From JBEIQE01 sp040376705 (GTDB taxonomy: Bacteria; Pseudomonadota; Alphaproteobacteria; UBA2400), in assembly GCA_040376705.1 (NCBI GenBank), contig JBEIQE010000001.1, positions 1 through 64,000 of the forward strand: a stretch of 64,000 nucleotides of DNA. The letters run 5' to 3'. Positions 16,959 to 24,842 of the stretch are shown in pieces (position 1 is the stretch's first letter; each line of letters begins with the position of its first letter). The notes under the pieces were generated by a model. That model searched no databases and was not told the origin of the DNA. It saw nothing but the letters and a program-made list of their open reading frames with translations. Position numbers and translations under genes: made by a program.

Positions 16959-17590
16959 GCTGGTACAATCTTGGCTAGCGGGCGCGGCAGGGTGGTGGCG
17001 GGTTTGGGCGCAGTATAGGTTTCTTCGCCAAATTCATGGCGCCAGATTTTAAGGCGGGCGTATTCGACCAGAAGATCGCCAATCCAGTCGCCGGGTTTGA
17101 AGACCTTGCCTTCTTCGCTCATCACCGTATGGCCGCCCTGATTAATGCGCATGCTGTCGCCACCCCCAAGCGGGAAGAACCCGAGCATCATGTTCGGCTG
17201 CTTGTGTGCCAGCCAGATCTGCAGGGTCTGCGGCGCAGCGCTTTCAATCTCCGGCCAGCTGCGCAGGCTATCGCAGTTGGGCAGGCGGTGCGGACCATCC
17301 TTATCGACTACGCCCCATTTGCGCGCAATCTCGGTGGCTATCTCATCCAGTCCGGCTGCGCTGGCGAGGGCGTAGAGCTTGTCTGTATCCTTGGCATTAG
17401 CGGGGTCGTTATACGACTTCATATGCCAGATGGAGATTTCGCGCATCAGCTGCATGAAGGGGCGGTGGCTATCGCCGCCCAATGTGTTGAACATCAGGCG
17501 CAGGTCGAATGGCGAGCGCGTGGGCCGCGCTTCAGGGGGAAGATCCATGAACGGGTTATTCATCCGCTCCAGATGTGCCGGGTTGCTCAT
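16955..17590 (-). CDS. Hypothetical protein coupled to the ankyrin-like gene
   Basis: 211 residues, soluble, no signal peptide. It is rich in Pro, Trp and Met, with helices in the first half and a segment GDSMRINQGGHTVMSEEGKV suggesting a beta-hairpin in the second half. The C-terminus is a Pro/Thr/Ala tail. I do not recognise the family. The gene is translationally coupled to the ankyrin-like gene downstream (4-bp overlap). The 134 bp between it and sodB contain the sodB terminator. Confidence 0.55.
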   Translation of the reverse strand: MSNPAHLERMNNPFMDLPPEARPTRSPFDLRLMFNTLGGDSHRPFMQLMREISIWHMKSYNDPANAKDTDKLYALASAAGLDEIATEIARKWGVVDKDGPHRLPNCDSLRSWPEIESAAPQTLQIWLAHKQPNMMLGFFPLGGGDSMRINQGGHTVMSEEGKVFKPGDWIGDLLVEYARLKIWRHEFGEETYTAPKPATTLPRPLAKIVPA

Positions 17591-17677
17591 CCCTAAACAG
17601 TGCCTCTCTGCTTGGCCCTTCTGTGGGGCCGTAGAACCAAGAGATTAGAGGCCAATAGCGGCGGCCACAAATGAAAA

Positions 17678-17707
17678 ATGGCCTCGCCCGGTTAAGGGCA
17701 AGGCCAT
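17678..17707 (-). terminator. Rho-independent terminator of sodB
   Basis: A stem ATGGCCT-c-GCCC / GGGC-a-AGGCCAT with a 6-base loop, followed on the minus strand by TTTTTCATTT. It begins 17 bp after the sodB stop. Confidence 0.85.
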
Positions 17708-17724
17708 TAATGAATAAGCCTTTT

Positions 17725-18342
17725 TTAGGCTGCTTTGCTCTTAAGACCTTCGGTCATACGCTGCGCTGCAAACTCCCAGTTGGCCATATTCTCAAGGAAA
17801 GCCTTGAGGAAGTCGGCACGGCGATTCTGGTAGTCGAGGTAATAGGCGTGTTCCCACACATCGCAGGTGATCAGCGCGGTCTGGCCCTGGGTGAGCGGCA
17901 GGTCGGCATTACCGGTCTTGGTAATCTTCAGCTTGCCGTTGTCTAGCACCAGCCAGGCCCAGCCTGAACCGAACTGGGTGAGGCCAGCCTGTACGAAGGC
18001 TTCCTTAAAGGCGTCAACCGAGCCGAAGTCTTCAGCAATTTTCTTTTCAAGCTCGGAGGGCATGGCGCCGCCGCCCTTGGCCTTCAGCGACTGCCAGAAG
18101 AAGTCGTGGTTCCAGATCTGCGCTGAGTTGTTGAACAGGCCAACCTTGTCGGCCTTGCCGTGGCTTTCGCGAATGATCTGCTCCAGCGACTGGCCGGCTT
18201 CCGGCTTGTCCTTGGTCAGGTTGTTGAGGTTGGTCACATAGGTTTGGTGATGCTTGCCGTGATGGATCTCGAGATGCTGGACCGACATGTAAGGGACCAG
18301 TGCATCCTTGGCGAAGGGCAGGGGGGCGAGTTCGAACGGCAT
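17725..18342 (-). CDS. sodB: Superoxide dismutase [Fe]
   Basis: 205 residues. MPFELAPLPFAKDALVPYMS and HHGKHHQTYVTNLNNL carry the first metal His ligands. The NHDFFWQSL and DVWEHAYYLDYQNRRADFL segments hold the remaining His/Asp/His. AQIWNHDFF and the Ala-Gly context favour the iron form, though cambialistic enzymes cannot be excluded. It is cytoplasmic and lacks a signal peptide. GGAGATACTC precedes the ATG and a strong terminator follows, so it is probably monocistronic. Confidence 0.95.
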   Translation of the reverse strand: MPFELAPLPFAKDALVPYMSVQHLEIHHGKHHQTYVTNLNNLTKDKPEAGQSLEQIIRESHGKADKVGLFNNSAQIWNHDFFWQSLKAKGGGAMPSELEKKIAEDFGSVDAFKEAFVQAGLTQFGSGWAWLVLDNGKLKITKTGNADLPLTQGQTALITCDVWEHAYYLDYQNRRADFLKAFLENMANWEFAAQRMTEGLKSKAA

Positions 18343-18392
18343 TGAGTATCTCCTGAATGTTCATTTAATGCAGGAGCTAAACTAAACCACTA

Positions 18393-19283
18393 TCAGCGTT
18401 TGGCAAGCCACCATGCACGCGCGTGAATCAGGGCTTTTCGCCACATCGGTATGGCAATTTTATGCGCTAGCGGGTCGCGGCTGTGCAGCTGGCGGTACTG
18501 GTACTTGGCGCTGGCGAGCAGGCGCCAGGCTTCGGCCTTCAGGCGCGGGTTTTCAATTAACTGGGGCAAGGGTTGCGCCAGCGTGAGGAGGTGTGCCACA
18601 CGCTCAAGCACGCGCTCCTTGGTGGCGGTGAGCGCAGGGCTGCTGTGTTTCTCAACCAGTTGCTCGGGCGAGCCACCAGCCTCGGCAATCCAGTCAGTCG
18701 GCAGGTAGCAGCGGCCATAAAGCTTCCAGTCGTCACCCATACGGGCGAGCAGGCGCAGCACCAGCAGCGCGGCAGTTATGGCATCTGTCGCGCGTTCAAT
18801 CTCGGGGTCATGAATACCGTGCAACTGCAGTACGGCGCGGCCCAGTGGCTCGGCCTCATAGCGGCAGTAGAGCATCAAATCGCTCCAACTGGCGCAGGTG
18901 GGGCGCGAGATATCGCGGCGGGCAGCCTGAATCAGGCGCTGGCCCCATTGTGCATCCATACGGCCTTCGGCCTGCACGTTATATAGGCGCAGGGCGGCCA
19001 CGGTAAATTCGGTTGGTTCCTGGCCTGAGTTGGGCACTTCACCGGTCAGGCCTGTTTCAATACAGTCGATTAGAAATTCGCGGGTCTCATCCACAAAATT
19101 AGCCGCATCCGCCACCGCGCGCAGGGCTGCCAGTGTGTCGTAAAGCGTTTGCAGATCAGCCCTGATCTGGGGCGCAAAAAACGGCGACGCGGTCAGGCCG
19201 TGCTGACCTGCCGGACGGAAAGGCTGCGCGGTTTGCACATAGCTGGCAACCGTGCTGCTGGTTTGGGCTTGTTTGTAGTCCAT
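18393..19283 (-). CDS. Degenerate squalene/phytoene-synthase-like protein (HpnC-related)
   Basis: 296 residues. The central segment SDLMLYCRYEAEPLGRAVL (about 134-152) aligns by eye with the HpnC pattern DLL.YCR.SA.PVGR.VL, and LYGRCYLPTDW (about 198-208) with the KGR.YLP segment. The two Asp-rich motifs that bind Mg-diphosphate in active trans-isoprenyl synthases look eroded: the first reads ANFVDE where DDIADE is expected, and the second retains only a DDW. It may be inactive or have a new substrate. It is transcribed away from a second member of the superfamily at 19305, with only 21 bp between the starts. Confidence 0.65.
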   Translation of the reverse strand: MDYKQAQTSSTVASYVQTAQPFRPAGQHGLTASPFFAPQIRADLQTLYDTLAALRAVADAANFVDETREFLIDCIETGLTGEVPNSGQEPTEFTVAALRLYNVQAEGRMDAQWGQRLIQAARRDISRPTCASWSDLMLYCRYEAEPLGRAVLQLHGIHDPEIERATDAITAALLVLRLLARMGDDWKLYGRCYLPTDWIAEAGGSPEQLVEKHSSPALTATKERVLERVAHLLTLAQPLPQLIENPRLKAEAWRLLASAKYQYRQLHSRDPLAHKIAIPMWRKALIHARAWWLAKR

Positions 19284-19304
19284 TACGACGTAATATGCCC
19301 CGCC

Positions 19305-20048
19305 ATGACGGAAAAATCCACCTCTCTCAGTGCCTGCGGGGCGCTCGCGCGCCAGTATGACAGTGACCGTTTTTTCAGCGCGTTATTCGCTGCGGCTGAG
19401 GTGCGCGAAAAGCTGTTTACACTTATGGCATTCAATCAGGAAATTGCCAAAATCCGCTCTATCGTGTCCGAACCCATCTTGGGGCAAATGCGCCTGCAGT
19501 GGTGGCGCGAAACAATTGAAGGCATGCAGGCGGGCAAACCCGCACCGGCACACGAGGTGGGGGCGCCATTAGGCAAATTGCTTAAAGCCGAGCCGCAGCT
19601 GGCGGAGCATTTATTTGCGTTGCTCGACGCGCGTGAACGCGATCTCGACGATACCCCGTTTGCGGGTGTGGATGAACTGGCAGCCTATGCCCGCGCCACC
19701 AGTGCGCCGTTGCTGGCAGCCATGGGCGAGGTGAATGAGGATGTCGCCACCGGTTACGCCCTGGTGGGTATTCTGCGCGCCATTCCCGCCGAGCTGCAGG
19801 CAGGCCGTTGCCGCCTGGCGGACGCCAATGATATTCCCGCCATTCAGGCCAAGGTCGAAGAGGTGGCGGCGCTTGCAGGTAAATATCTGGCAGGTAAGGC
19901 GAAAGGGCAGGCACGGTTGTGGCAGGTTTTAGCCCGCAGTTACCTCAAACAGCTGCGACGTGTTGGCCATGATGTTACCGATTATCGTTTCCAGCAGCCC
20001 TATACATGGCGTGGTTTGGCCTTATTATGGGCGCACTTAACTGGTTGA
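19305..20048 (+). CDS. Phytoene/squalene-synthase-family protein, NDUFAF6-like
   Basis: 248 residues from ATG 19305; a start at 19149 would overlap the divergent gene and has no ribosome site. The block LFTLMAFNQEIAKIRSIVSE, followed by PILGQMRLQWWRE, is the signature of the NDUFAF6-type branch rather than of carotenoid enzymes. Those proteins act in complex I assembly in mitochondria; the bacterial role is less clear. The Mth938 family protein at 15793 is related to NDUFAF3, also a complex I assembly factor, and the two genes are usually neighbours. A copper chaperone gene follows after 11 bp. Confidence 0.75.
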   Translation: MTEKSTSLSACGALARQYDSDRFFSALFAAAEVREKLFTLMAFNQEIAKIRSIVSEPILGQMRLQWWRETIEGMQAGKPAPAHEVGAPLGKLLKAEPQLAEHLFALLDARERDLDDTPFAGVDELAAYARATSAPLLAAMGEVNEDVATGYALVGILRAIPAELQAGRCRLADANDIPAIQAKVEEVAALAGKYLAGKAKGQARLWQVLARSYLKQLRRVGHDVTDYRFQQPYTWRGLALLWAHLTG

Positions 20049-20059
20049 GGTATTTTGAT

Positions 20060-20641
20060 ATGCGCTTTTTTGTAGCTCTGCTTTCACTGCTTGTTCTGGC
20101 GCCCACGCTGGCACAGGCCAACGCGCAGCAACAGCCGTATATGGCGCAGCCCCCCAGCATTCCGGTTTCGCCGGTCATGCGCGATCGTCTGGCAGCAGAA
20201 GCCGCCAAGCCGCGCGCCAGCAATGCCTGGAGCCGTACGGGGGCAGTGGGCGGCAATACCGCTATCTACCTTACATTTGTGGGCGGTACGGTGGATGACC
20301 GCCTGCTGCGCGTAAGCACAGCATGGGCCGCCAAGTCAGAGCTGCATGAAACAGTGGTCGATTCAGCTGGCGTTGTGCGCATGCTGCCAGCCTTAGCTGG
20401 TTTTGCATTGCCGGCCAAAGAGCGTGTGATGTTTGCCCCCGGCGGCAAGCATGTGATGGTAACCGGCCTGAAGCGTGAGTTGCGTGAGGGCCAGACTTTC
20501 CCCGTTAATCTCACCTTCGAGAAGGCGGGTATCGTGCGGGTGATGGTGCAGGTACGCGCTGCCCCAGCACGCGCGCCATCAGCTGCGGCACCGGCTACTC
20601 CGGCAAAGCCAGCGGCTGAAGATCATTCGCACCATCACTGA
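20060..20641 (+). CDS. PCu(A)C-type periplasmic copper chaperone
   Basis: 193 residues. A signal peptide (about 1-20) ends near AQANA. The copper-binding pattern is present: H in ELHETVVDS, M in VVRMLP, then GGKHVMVTGLKRELREG, giving the H(M)X10MX21HXM-like array. The C-terminus is an Ala/Pro-rich linker ending in HSHHH, an extra metal-binding tail. Such chaperones deliver Cu(I) to cytochrome c oxidase CuA. Start 20060 is chosen because the signal peptide begins there. It converges with trmFO. Confidence 0.78.
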   Translation: MRFFVALLSLLVLAPTLAQANAQQQPYMAQPPSIPVSPVMRDRLAAEAAKPRASNAWSRTGAVGGNTAIYLTFVGGTVDDRLLRVSTAWAAKSELHETVVDSAGVVRMLPALAGFALPAKERVMFAPGGKHVMVTGLKRELREGQTFPVNLTFEKAGIVRVMVQVRAAPARAPSAAAPATPAKPAAEDHSHHH

Positions 20642-20645
20642 TTAA

Positions 20646-21998
20646 TCAGGCAGCTTTCTGCAGGCCGGTTTCATTCAGCCAGCCGCTCATCGCCTCGTAA
20701 CCGCGGGTGGTGTAATACTTCTTGCGGTCGCGCCCGCCCAGCTTTTCGGCTGCGCCTTCAAGTGGCGTGAACAGACCAAAGTTTACATTCATCGGCTGGA
20801 AGCTGTCGGCATCCGCCCCCGTGGTAATGTGGTTGAGCAGGGCGCCGATAGATGTAGTAAGTGGCGGTAGCGCCAGCGTTTCGCCGCGCGCCTCGGCCAC
20901 GGCAAAGCGGCCAGCGATCAGGCCTATGGCTGCTGATTCAACATAACCTTCGCAACCGGTAATCTGCCCGGCGAAGCGAATATCTGTACGGGCCTTGAGG
21001 CGCAGGGTGCTATCGAGCAGGCGCGGTGAGTTGAGGAAGGTATTACGGTGAATACCGCCCAAGCGGGCGAACTCGGCATTTTCAAGACCGGGGATCATTT
21101 TGAAAATACGCTGCTGTTCGGCGTATTTCAGCTTGGTCTGGAAGCCCACGATGTTCCATAGCGTGCCCAGTGCATTATCCTGCCGCAGCTGGATAACCGC
21201 ATAAGGTCGGCCGGTAATATGCGGGCTGGTGAGGCCAACTGGCTTCATCGGGCCATAGCGCAATGTATCAACCCCGCGCTCGGCCATTACCTCGATGGGC
21301 AAGCAGCCCTCAAAGTAAGGTGTGCTCTTTTCCCATTCCTTGAACTCAGTCTTCTCGCCGCTCTTCAATGCTTCGATAAAGGCAATATACTGCTCTTTGT
21401 TCATGGCGCAGTTGATGTAGTCTTGCCCATCGCCCTTGTCGTAGCGCGACTGCATCCAGGCCTTGCTCATATCAATGCTCTCGCGATGCACGATGGGGGC
21501 AATCGCATCAAAGAATGCCAGGTGCGTTTCGCCGGTGAGTTTGCCTACAGCCTCGCTCAGCGCAGGCGATGTAAGGGGGCCGGTCGCGATAATCGTGCTG
21601 CCCCATTCCTCAGGCGGCAGGCCGGCAACTTCGCCCGCCTCAAAGCTGATGAGCGGGTGGCTGCGCAGCAGCTTGGTTACGCCCGCGCTAAAGCCATCGC
21701 GGTCAACCGCCAAGGCGCCGCCAGCTGGCACCTTGTGTTCATCGCCCATGCTCATGATGATCGAGCCCATACGGCGCATTTCCTGATGCAGCAGACCTAC
21801 AGCGTTATACTCGGCATCATCCGAGCGGAACGAGTTGGAGCACACAAGCTCGGCGCAATCGCCGGTGTGGTGGGCCTCGGTCATCTTCACCGGGCGCATC
21901 TCATGAATGACAACCGGAATTCCCGCGCTGGCAATCTGCCAGGCCGCCTCAGAGCCAGCCATACCGGCGCCGATGATGTGAATGGGTTTGATTGTCAT
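20646..21998 (-). CDS. trmFO: Methylenetetrahydrofolate-tRNA-(uracil-5-)-methyltransferase
   Basis: 450 residues from ATG 21998, which directly begins the dinucleotide-binding segment PIHIIGAGMAGSEAAWQIA; an upstream in-frame start at 22049 would add 17 residues without clear ribosome site. ELVCSNSFRSDD and GCLPIEVMAERG are TrmFO signatures. The FAD enzyme methylates U54 in the tRNA T-loop using methylene-THF. It converges with the copper chaperone gene, 4 bp apart. Confidence 0.95.
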   Translation of the reverse strand: MTIKPIHIIGAGMAGSEAAWQIASAGIPVVIHEMRPVKMTEAHHTGDCAELVCSNSFRSDDAEYNAVGLLHQEMRRMGSIIMSMGDEHKVPAGGALAVDRDGFSAGVTKLLRSHPLISFEAGEVAGLPPEEWGSTIIATGPLTSPALSEAVGKLTGETHLAFFDAIAPIVHRESIDMSKAWMQSRYDKGDGQDYINCAMNKEQYIAFIEALKSGEKTEFKEWEKSTPYFEGCLPIEVMAERGVDTLRYGPMKPVGLTSPHITGRPYAVIQLRQDNALGTLWNIVGFQTKLKYAEQQRIFKMIPGLENAEFARLGGIHRNTFLNSPRLLDSTLRLKARTDIRFAGQITGCEGYVESAAIGLIAGRFAVAEARGETLALPPLTTSIGALLNHITTGADADSFQPMNVNFGLFTPLEGAAEKLGGRDRKKYYTTRGYEAMSGWLNETGLQKAA

Positions 21999-22085
21999 GA
22001 GCTTTTCCACTTGCTGTAAATAGGTACGCTGTGTTTTACTCGAAAACATGGAAGAAGTTCAACAAATAGCACGCCTCGTGTCTAC

Positions 22086-22106
22086 CAGCCGCATCACCTG
22101 CGGCTG
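22086..22106. other. Perfect 8-bp inverted repeat in the trmFO upstream gap
   Basis: CAGCCGCA / TGCGGCTG with a 5-base loop, followed by a second, looser pair GCAGCC / GGCTGC at about 22119-22142. There is no T-run, so a terminator is doubtful. The gap lies between divergent trmFO and the nucleotidyltransferase gene; nothing else is evident between 21999 and 22199. Confidence 0.35.
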
Positions 22107-22199
22107 AACGTGTTTGTGCAGCCGTCCCTAACCGGAGGCTGCTGATATCTCAAGCAAAACAAGGGTTTCCAGCCTCCTTAACAGTCAAGGAGAAGTGTC

Positions 22200-22955
22200 A
22201 TGGAACCCAAAGAGTATTACATCAACCTCGCACGCAAGGTCATGCATGAGCGCTGGCCGCAGGCGGTTGGCGGTTTTGCCGGTGGCAGCATTCTGCGCGG
22301 GCAGGGCAAGCCCAATTCGGATATCGACCTGATTGTGCTGCTGCCCAAAGTCGAGCGGGCCGAGAAATGGTGGCTGCGCAAGCAGGGTGTGCCGTTTGAT
22401 GTGTTTTGCCACGATGAGCATACCCTCAAGCATTTTGTGGCGGCTGACTTTGCCGACCGCAGGCCTGTGCTGCTCAATATCATCGCCGAGGCTGTATTGC
22501 TGGGCGATGCGCTGGAGCTGCGCAAATGGCAGCGCTATGCCCGGCAGGCAAGGCAAAAACCATTACCAGCTCTGGATGGCGATGAACGGATGAAATGGCG
22601 TTACCGGCTGATGGATAAAATCGAGGATTATGAGGATGTAGCCTGTGAGCTGGAGCAGGCAGCGCTCGCTTGCGATCTGTATCAGGAGCTGTGCGATGCG
22701 CTGTGTTACAAAGCGGGCCTTCAGCGTGGACATGGCAAATGGCGCGGCAGGCAGGCCAAAAAGGCTGACCCAGTAGCGGCATGGGAGCTGTGGCAGGCTT
22801 TAGGGGCTGACCTGCGCCACCCTGCGGGCAAACGCCTGCTACCCTTAGCCAAAGAGGTCCTACTCAAGTTGGGCGGGCCGCTGGTAAAGCCTGAGGTGAA
22901 CATCGCTCCTGTGCACATGCGGCAAGAAAAACTCAGGTTGTTCGAACCAGAATAG
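22200..22955 (+). CDS. Nucleotidyltransferase-domain protein
   Basis: 251 residues. GGSILRGQGKPNSDIDLIVL (about 24-43) is the Pol-beta-superfamily motif GS/G-x9-SDxD with the metal-binding Asp pair. FDVFCHDEHTL could supply the third acidic residue. The C-terminal half (about 130-235) is all helical, possibly a HEPN-like or tRNA-binding domain. It could be a minimal nucleotidyltransferase of a toxin/antitoxin type or an antibiotic-modifying type, but no adjacent HEPN toxin gene was recognised. AAGGAGAAG provides the ribosome site. Confidence 0.65.
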   Translation: MEPKEYYINLARKVMHERWPQAVGGFAGGSILRGQGKPNSDIDLIVLLPKVERAEKWWLRKQGVPFDVFCHDEHTLKHFVAADFADRRPVLLNIIAEAVLLGDALELRKWQRYARQARQKPLPALDGDERMKWRYRLMDKIEDYEDVACELEQAALACDLYQELCDALCYKAGLQRGHGKWRGRQAKKADPVAAWELWQALGADLRHPAGKRLLPLAKEVLLKLGGPLVKPEVNIAPVHMRQEKLRLFEPE

Positions 22956-23052
22956 GCGGTAAGACACAGGCCGGAAAGGGGGTATATTTGGGCCTGTCAG
23001 TCTTGCTGACAGCCTGTTTATGTCTAATAGTGGAGCAAATAAGGGAGGTTTC

Positions 23053-23508
23053 ATGGGTGCTGCAAAAACATTCAACCAGCTGGAGGCTTGCGTAATAGCC
23101 ACGGCTGCGGAGCATACAGCGCGTGTATTCAGCCTGCACGAGCTGCAGAAAGACATGGCTTTACTGCTGCCGCAGTCCCTTCAGGGGGAAGTTAAATCGA
23201 CAGCACTAAGCCTTACAAGCACAGGTGTGTTGCGCATGAACGAGCAGTGGCAGCTCATGGCGGGCCGAAAACCGCAAAGCGGCGAAATCAAAGGGCAGGC
23301 AGCGCATGCGCTTGTGCAGCATCTTCACGCACCTGAGGCTAAAGGCATCAGGCTTGAGAAATTGGTCAGTGCCGTGAGCAGCAGTCAGCCTGCTTATAGA
23401 CAGGCCCGTGTGATGATGGTGATTGGCAGTCTGCTGGGCGAGGGCCATCTTTGTGTAGATGAAAAATTCTCGCGCATTACAGCAGTCGATCGGGCGTATG
23501 CGGTATAA
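23053..23508 (+). CDS. Hypothetical protein, winged-helix-like
   Basis: 151 residues from ATG 23053, chosen because AGGGAGG lies 6 bp upstream; an in-frame ATG at 23020 lacks one. Two segments look like helix-turn-helix units (VFSLHELQKDMALLLP and GIRLEKLVSAVSSSQPAYRQ), each followed by a turn and short beta strands (STGVLRMNEQWQLMAG), suggestive of tandem winged helices. It is soluble, with no Cys-rich or catalytic pattern. A 7-bp hairpin at 22994-23012 separates it from the nucleotidyltransferase gene. No function assigned. Confidence 0.5.
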   Translation: MGAAKTFNQLEACVIATAAEHTARVFSLHELQKDMALLLPQSLQGEVKSTALSLTSTGVLRMNEQWQLMAGRKPQSGEIKGQAAHALVQHLHAPEAKGIRLEKLVSAVSSSQPAYRQARVMMVIGSLLGEGHLCVDEKFSRITAVDRAYAV

Positions 23509-23517
23509 TTTTTTAAA

Positions 23518-24072
23518 CTAACCAACACCCTCGCCAGATTCGGCAATGGTCTTGATTCCGGCAAGGCCTTTTTCAAAGTCATCGCCAATCATCTTGTCCA
23601 TGTCCATGAACAACCAGGCGATACGTGAGAGCAGGTTTAACTCGCCGCTCATGCTCCAAGTCACATGGGTCTCGCTGCCATCTTCACGCAGGGTGAAATA
23701 GCCCTGATTGATGGCCACCATCGGGCGCAGGAAATGAATTTCGTAGTGGATATAGTCAGGCGCGCGGCTCTCTACAATCCGCATACTACCAGCACCAACC
23801 TGGTTATTCCCATCCCAATGGAAAATCGCACCGGTGCCTGCAGCTTCGCCCTCAAACCGGCCTTTGGCAGCAGGATCTTTTTTGGCCCAGGGCGACCAGT
23901 TGCCCCAGTTATAGAAATTGTTGATCTGCGCAAATACACGCGCAATCGGCGCGGTCATGGCTGCAGTGCGCGTGATGGTGAAGGTCTTGGGGCGGCGCAT
24001 GGCCAGCCCCAGTACCACCAGTACCGCCACTGCAAGAGCTGCCAGCAGCAGAAGGAGAATATCTATGAACAT
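23518..24072 (-). CDS. Membrane-anchored SRPBCC-family protein
   Basis: 184 residues. An N-terminal membrane helix (about 3-25, DILLLLLAALAVAVLVVLGL) is followed by a START/SRPBCC ligand-cavity domain. The FTITRTAAMTAPIARVFAQI opening, WGNWSPWAKKDP and the ETHVTWSMSGELNLL segment are typical of polyketide-cyclase-like members. It likely binds a hydrophobic ligand at the membrane surface. It starts 2 bp after the YceI stop on the same strand, so the two form an operon. Confidence 0.75.
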   Translation of the reverse strand: MFIDILLLLLAALAVAVLVVLGLAMRRPKTFTITRTAAMTAPIARVFAQINNFYNWGNWSPWAKKDPAAKGRFEGEAAGTGAIFHWDGNNQVGAGSMRIVESRAPDYIHYEIHFLRPMVAINQGYFTLREDGSETHVTWSMSGELNLLSRIAWLFMDMDKMIGDDFEKGLAGIKTIAESGEGVG

Positions 24073-24074
24073 GG

Positions 24075-24725
24075 CTATTCCTTGGCAGCTGTGGCGAGGG
24101 GCGGGCCCGAGAATTCAGCTTCCAGCGTTACGGTTACAGCATCGCTCACGCCCATGGTTGTGCCGGGGGCGGGGATGCCATAGCTCACGCCAAAGTCGCT
24201 GCGGTTAAACACGGTTTTGGCCGAAAAACCGATGCGTGCTTGCGGGTCCATCGGGTGGCCAGCATAGCCGCCATTATAAGTAGCCTCGAGCACCAGCGGC
24301 TTGGTAATGCCGTGCAGGGTAAAGTCGCCATGAATGCGCGCAGTATTCTCGCCCGTCATTTCAATGCGGGTAGAAGTGAAGGTAATTTGCGGGTACTTGG
24401 CCGCATCCAGCCACTCAGGGCCTTCAAGCTCGGCGTTGAAGTCAAGCTTCTCGGGTTCTGGATAGTCAGTCTCGAGTGAGGAGACATCAACCGTGCCGGT
24501 AAACTTTGCGGCCTCAGGCTTGGCGGGGTCGAACTCCAGCTGCGCATCAAAGTTTTTAAAGCGGGCTGTGTAGTTGGAGAAGCCAAGGTGATTGACACTG
24601 AAGATGAGGCTGGCGTGCGACTTGTCGAGCGTATACTGGCCAGCAGGCACGGCGGGTGTTTCTTCTGCGAATGCAGGCATTACAAGTGCAGCCGACATGA
24701 GAGTGGTGAGGATGAATTTTTTCAT
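24075..24725 (-). CDS. YceI-family periplasmic lipid-binding protein
   Basis: 216 residues from ATG 24725, where the signal peptide MKKFILTTLMSAALVMPAFA begins; a longer reading to 24794 has no ribosome site. The mature part shows the YceI lipocalin-like pattern YTLDKSHASLIFSVNHLGFS, then the DVSSLETDYPEPEKL and FTLHGITKPLVLEATYNGG segments. Family members bind isoprenoid chains such as polyprenyl or ubiquinone-like lipids. It is co-transcribed with the SRPBCC gene. Confidence 0.9.
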   Translation of the reverse strand: MKKFILTTLMSAALVMPAFAEETPAVPAGQYTLDKSHASLIFSVNHLGFSNYTARFKNFDAQLEFDPAKPEAAKFTGTVDVSSLETDYPEPEKLDFNAELEGPEWLDAAKYPQITFTSTRIEMTGENTARIHGDFTLHGITKPLVLEATYNGGYAGHPMDPQARIGFSAKTVFNRSDFGVSYGIPAPGTTMGVSDAVTVTLEAEFSGPPLATAAKE

Positions 24726-24792
24726 GATAGAGCTGCCTTCTGTCAGGTCGTGTGATGGGTGCAAGTCTAGCGGGCATAATTTTTTAGCCAAC

Positions 24793-24822
24793 AAAAAAGG
24801 ACAGAGAAAGTTCCCTGTCCCT
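24793..24822 (-). terminator. Rho-independent terminator of the 540-residue gene
   Basis: GGACAG (24799-24804) pairs with CTGTCC (24815-24820) and is followed on the minus strand by TTTTTTG. It lies 23 bp after the stop of the large minus-strand gene. Confidence 0.7.
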
Positions 24823-24842
24823 TAATTGGTTAGACTCTCGGA

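Noticed and set aside
21219..22019. Plus-strand ORF of 266 codons opposite trmFO
   Set aside because: trmFO has clear family signatures on the minus strand; the other reading is a shadow.
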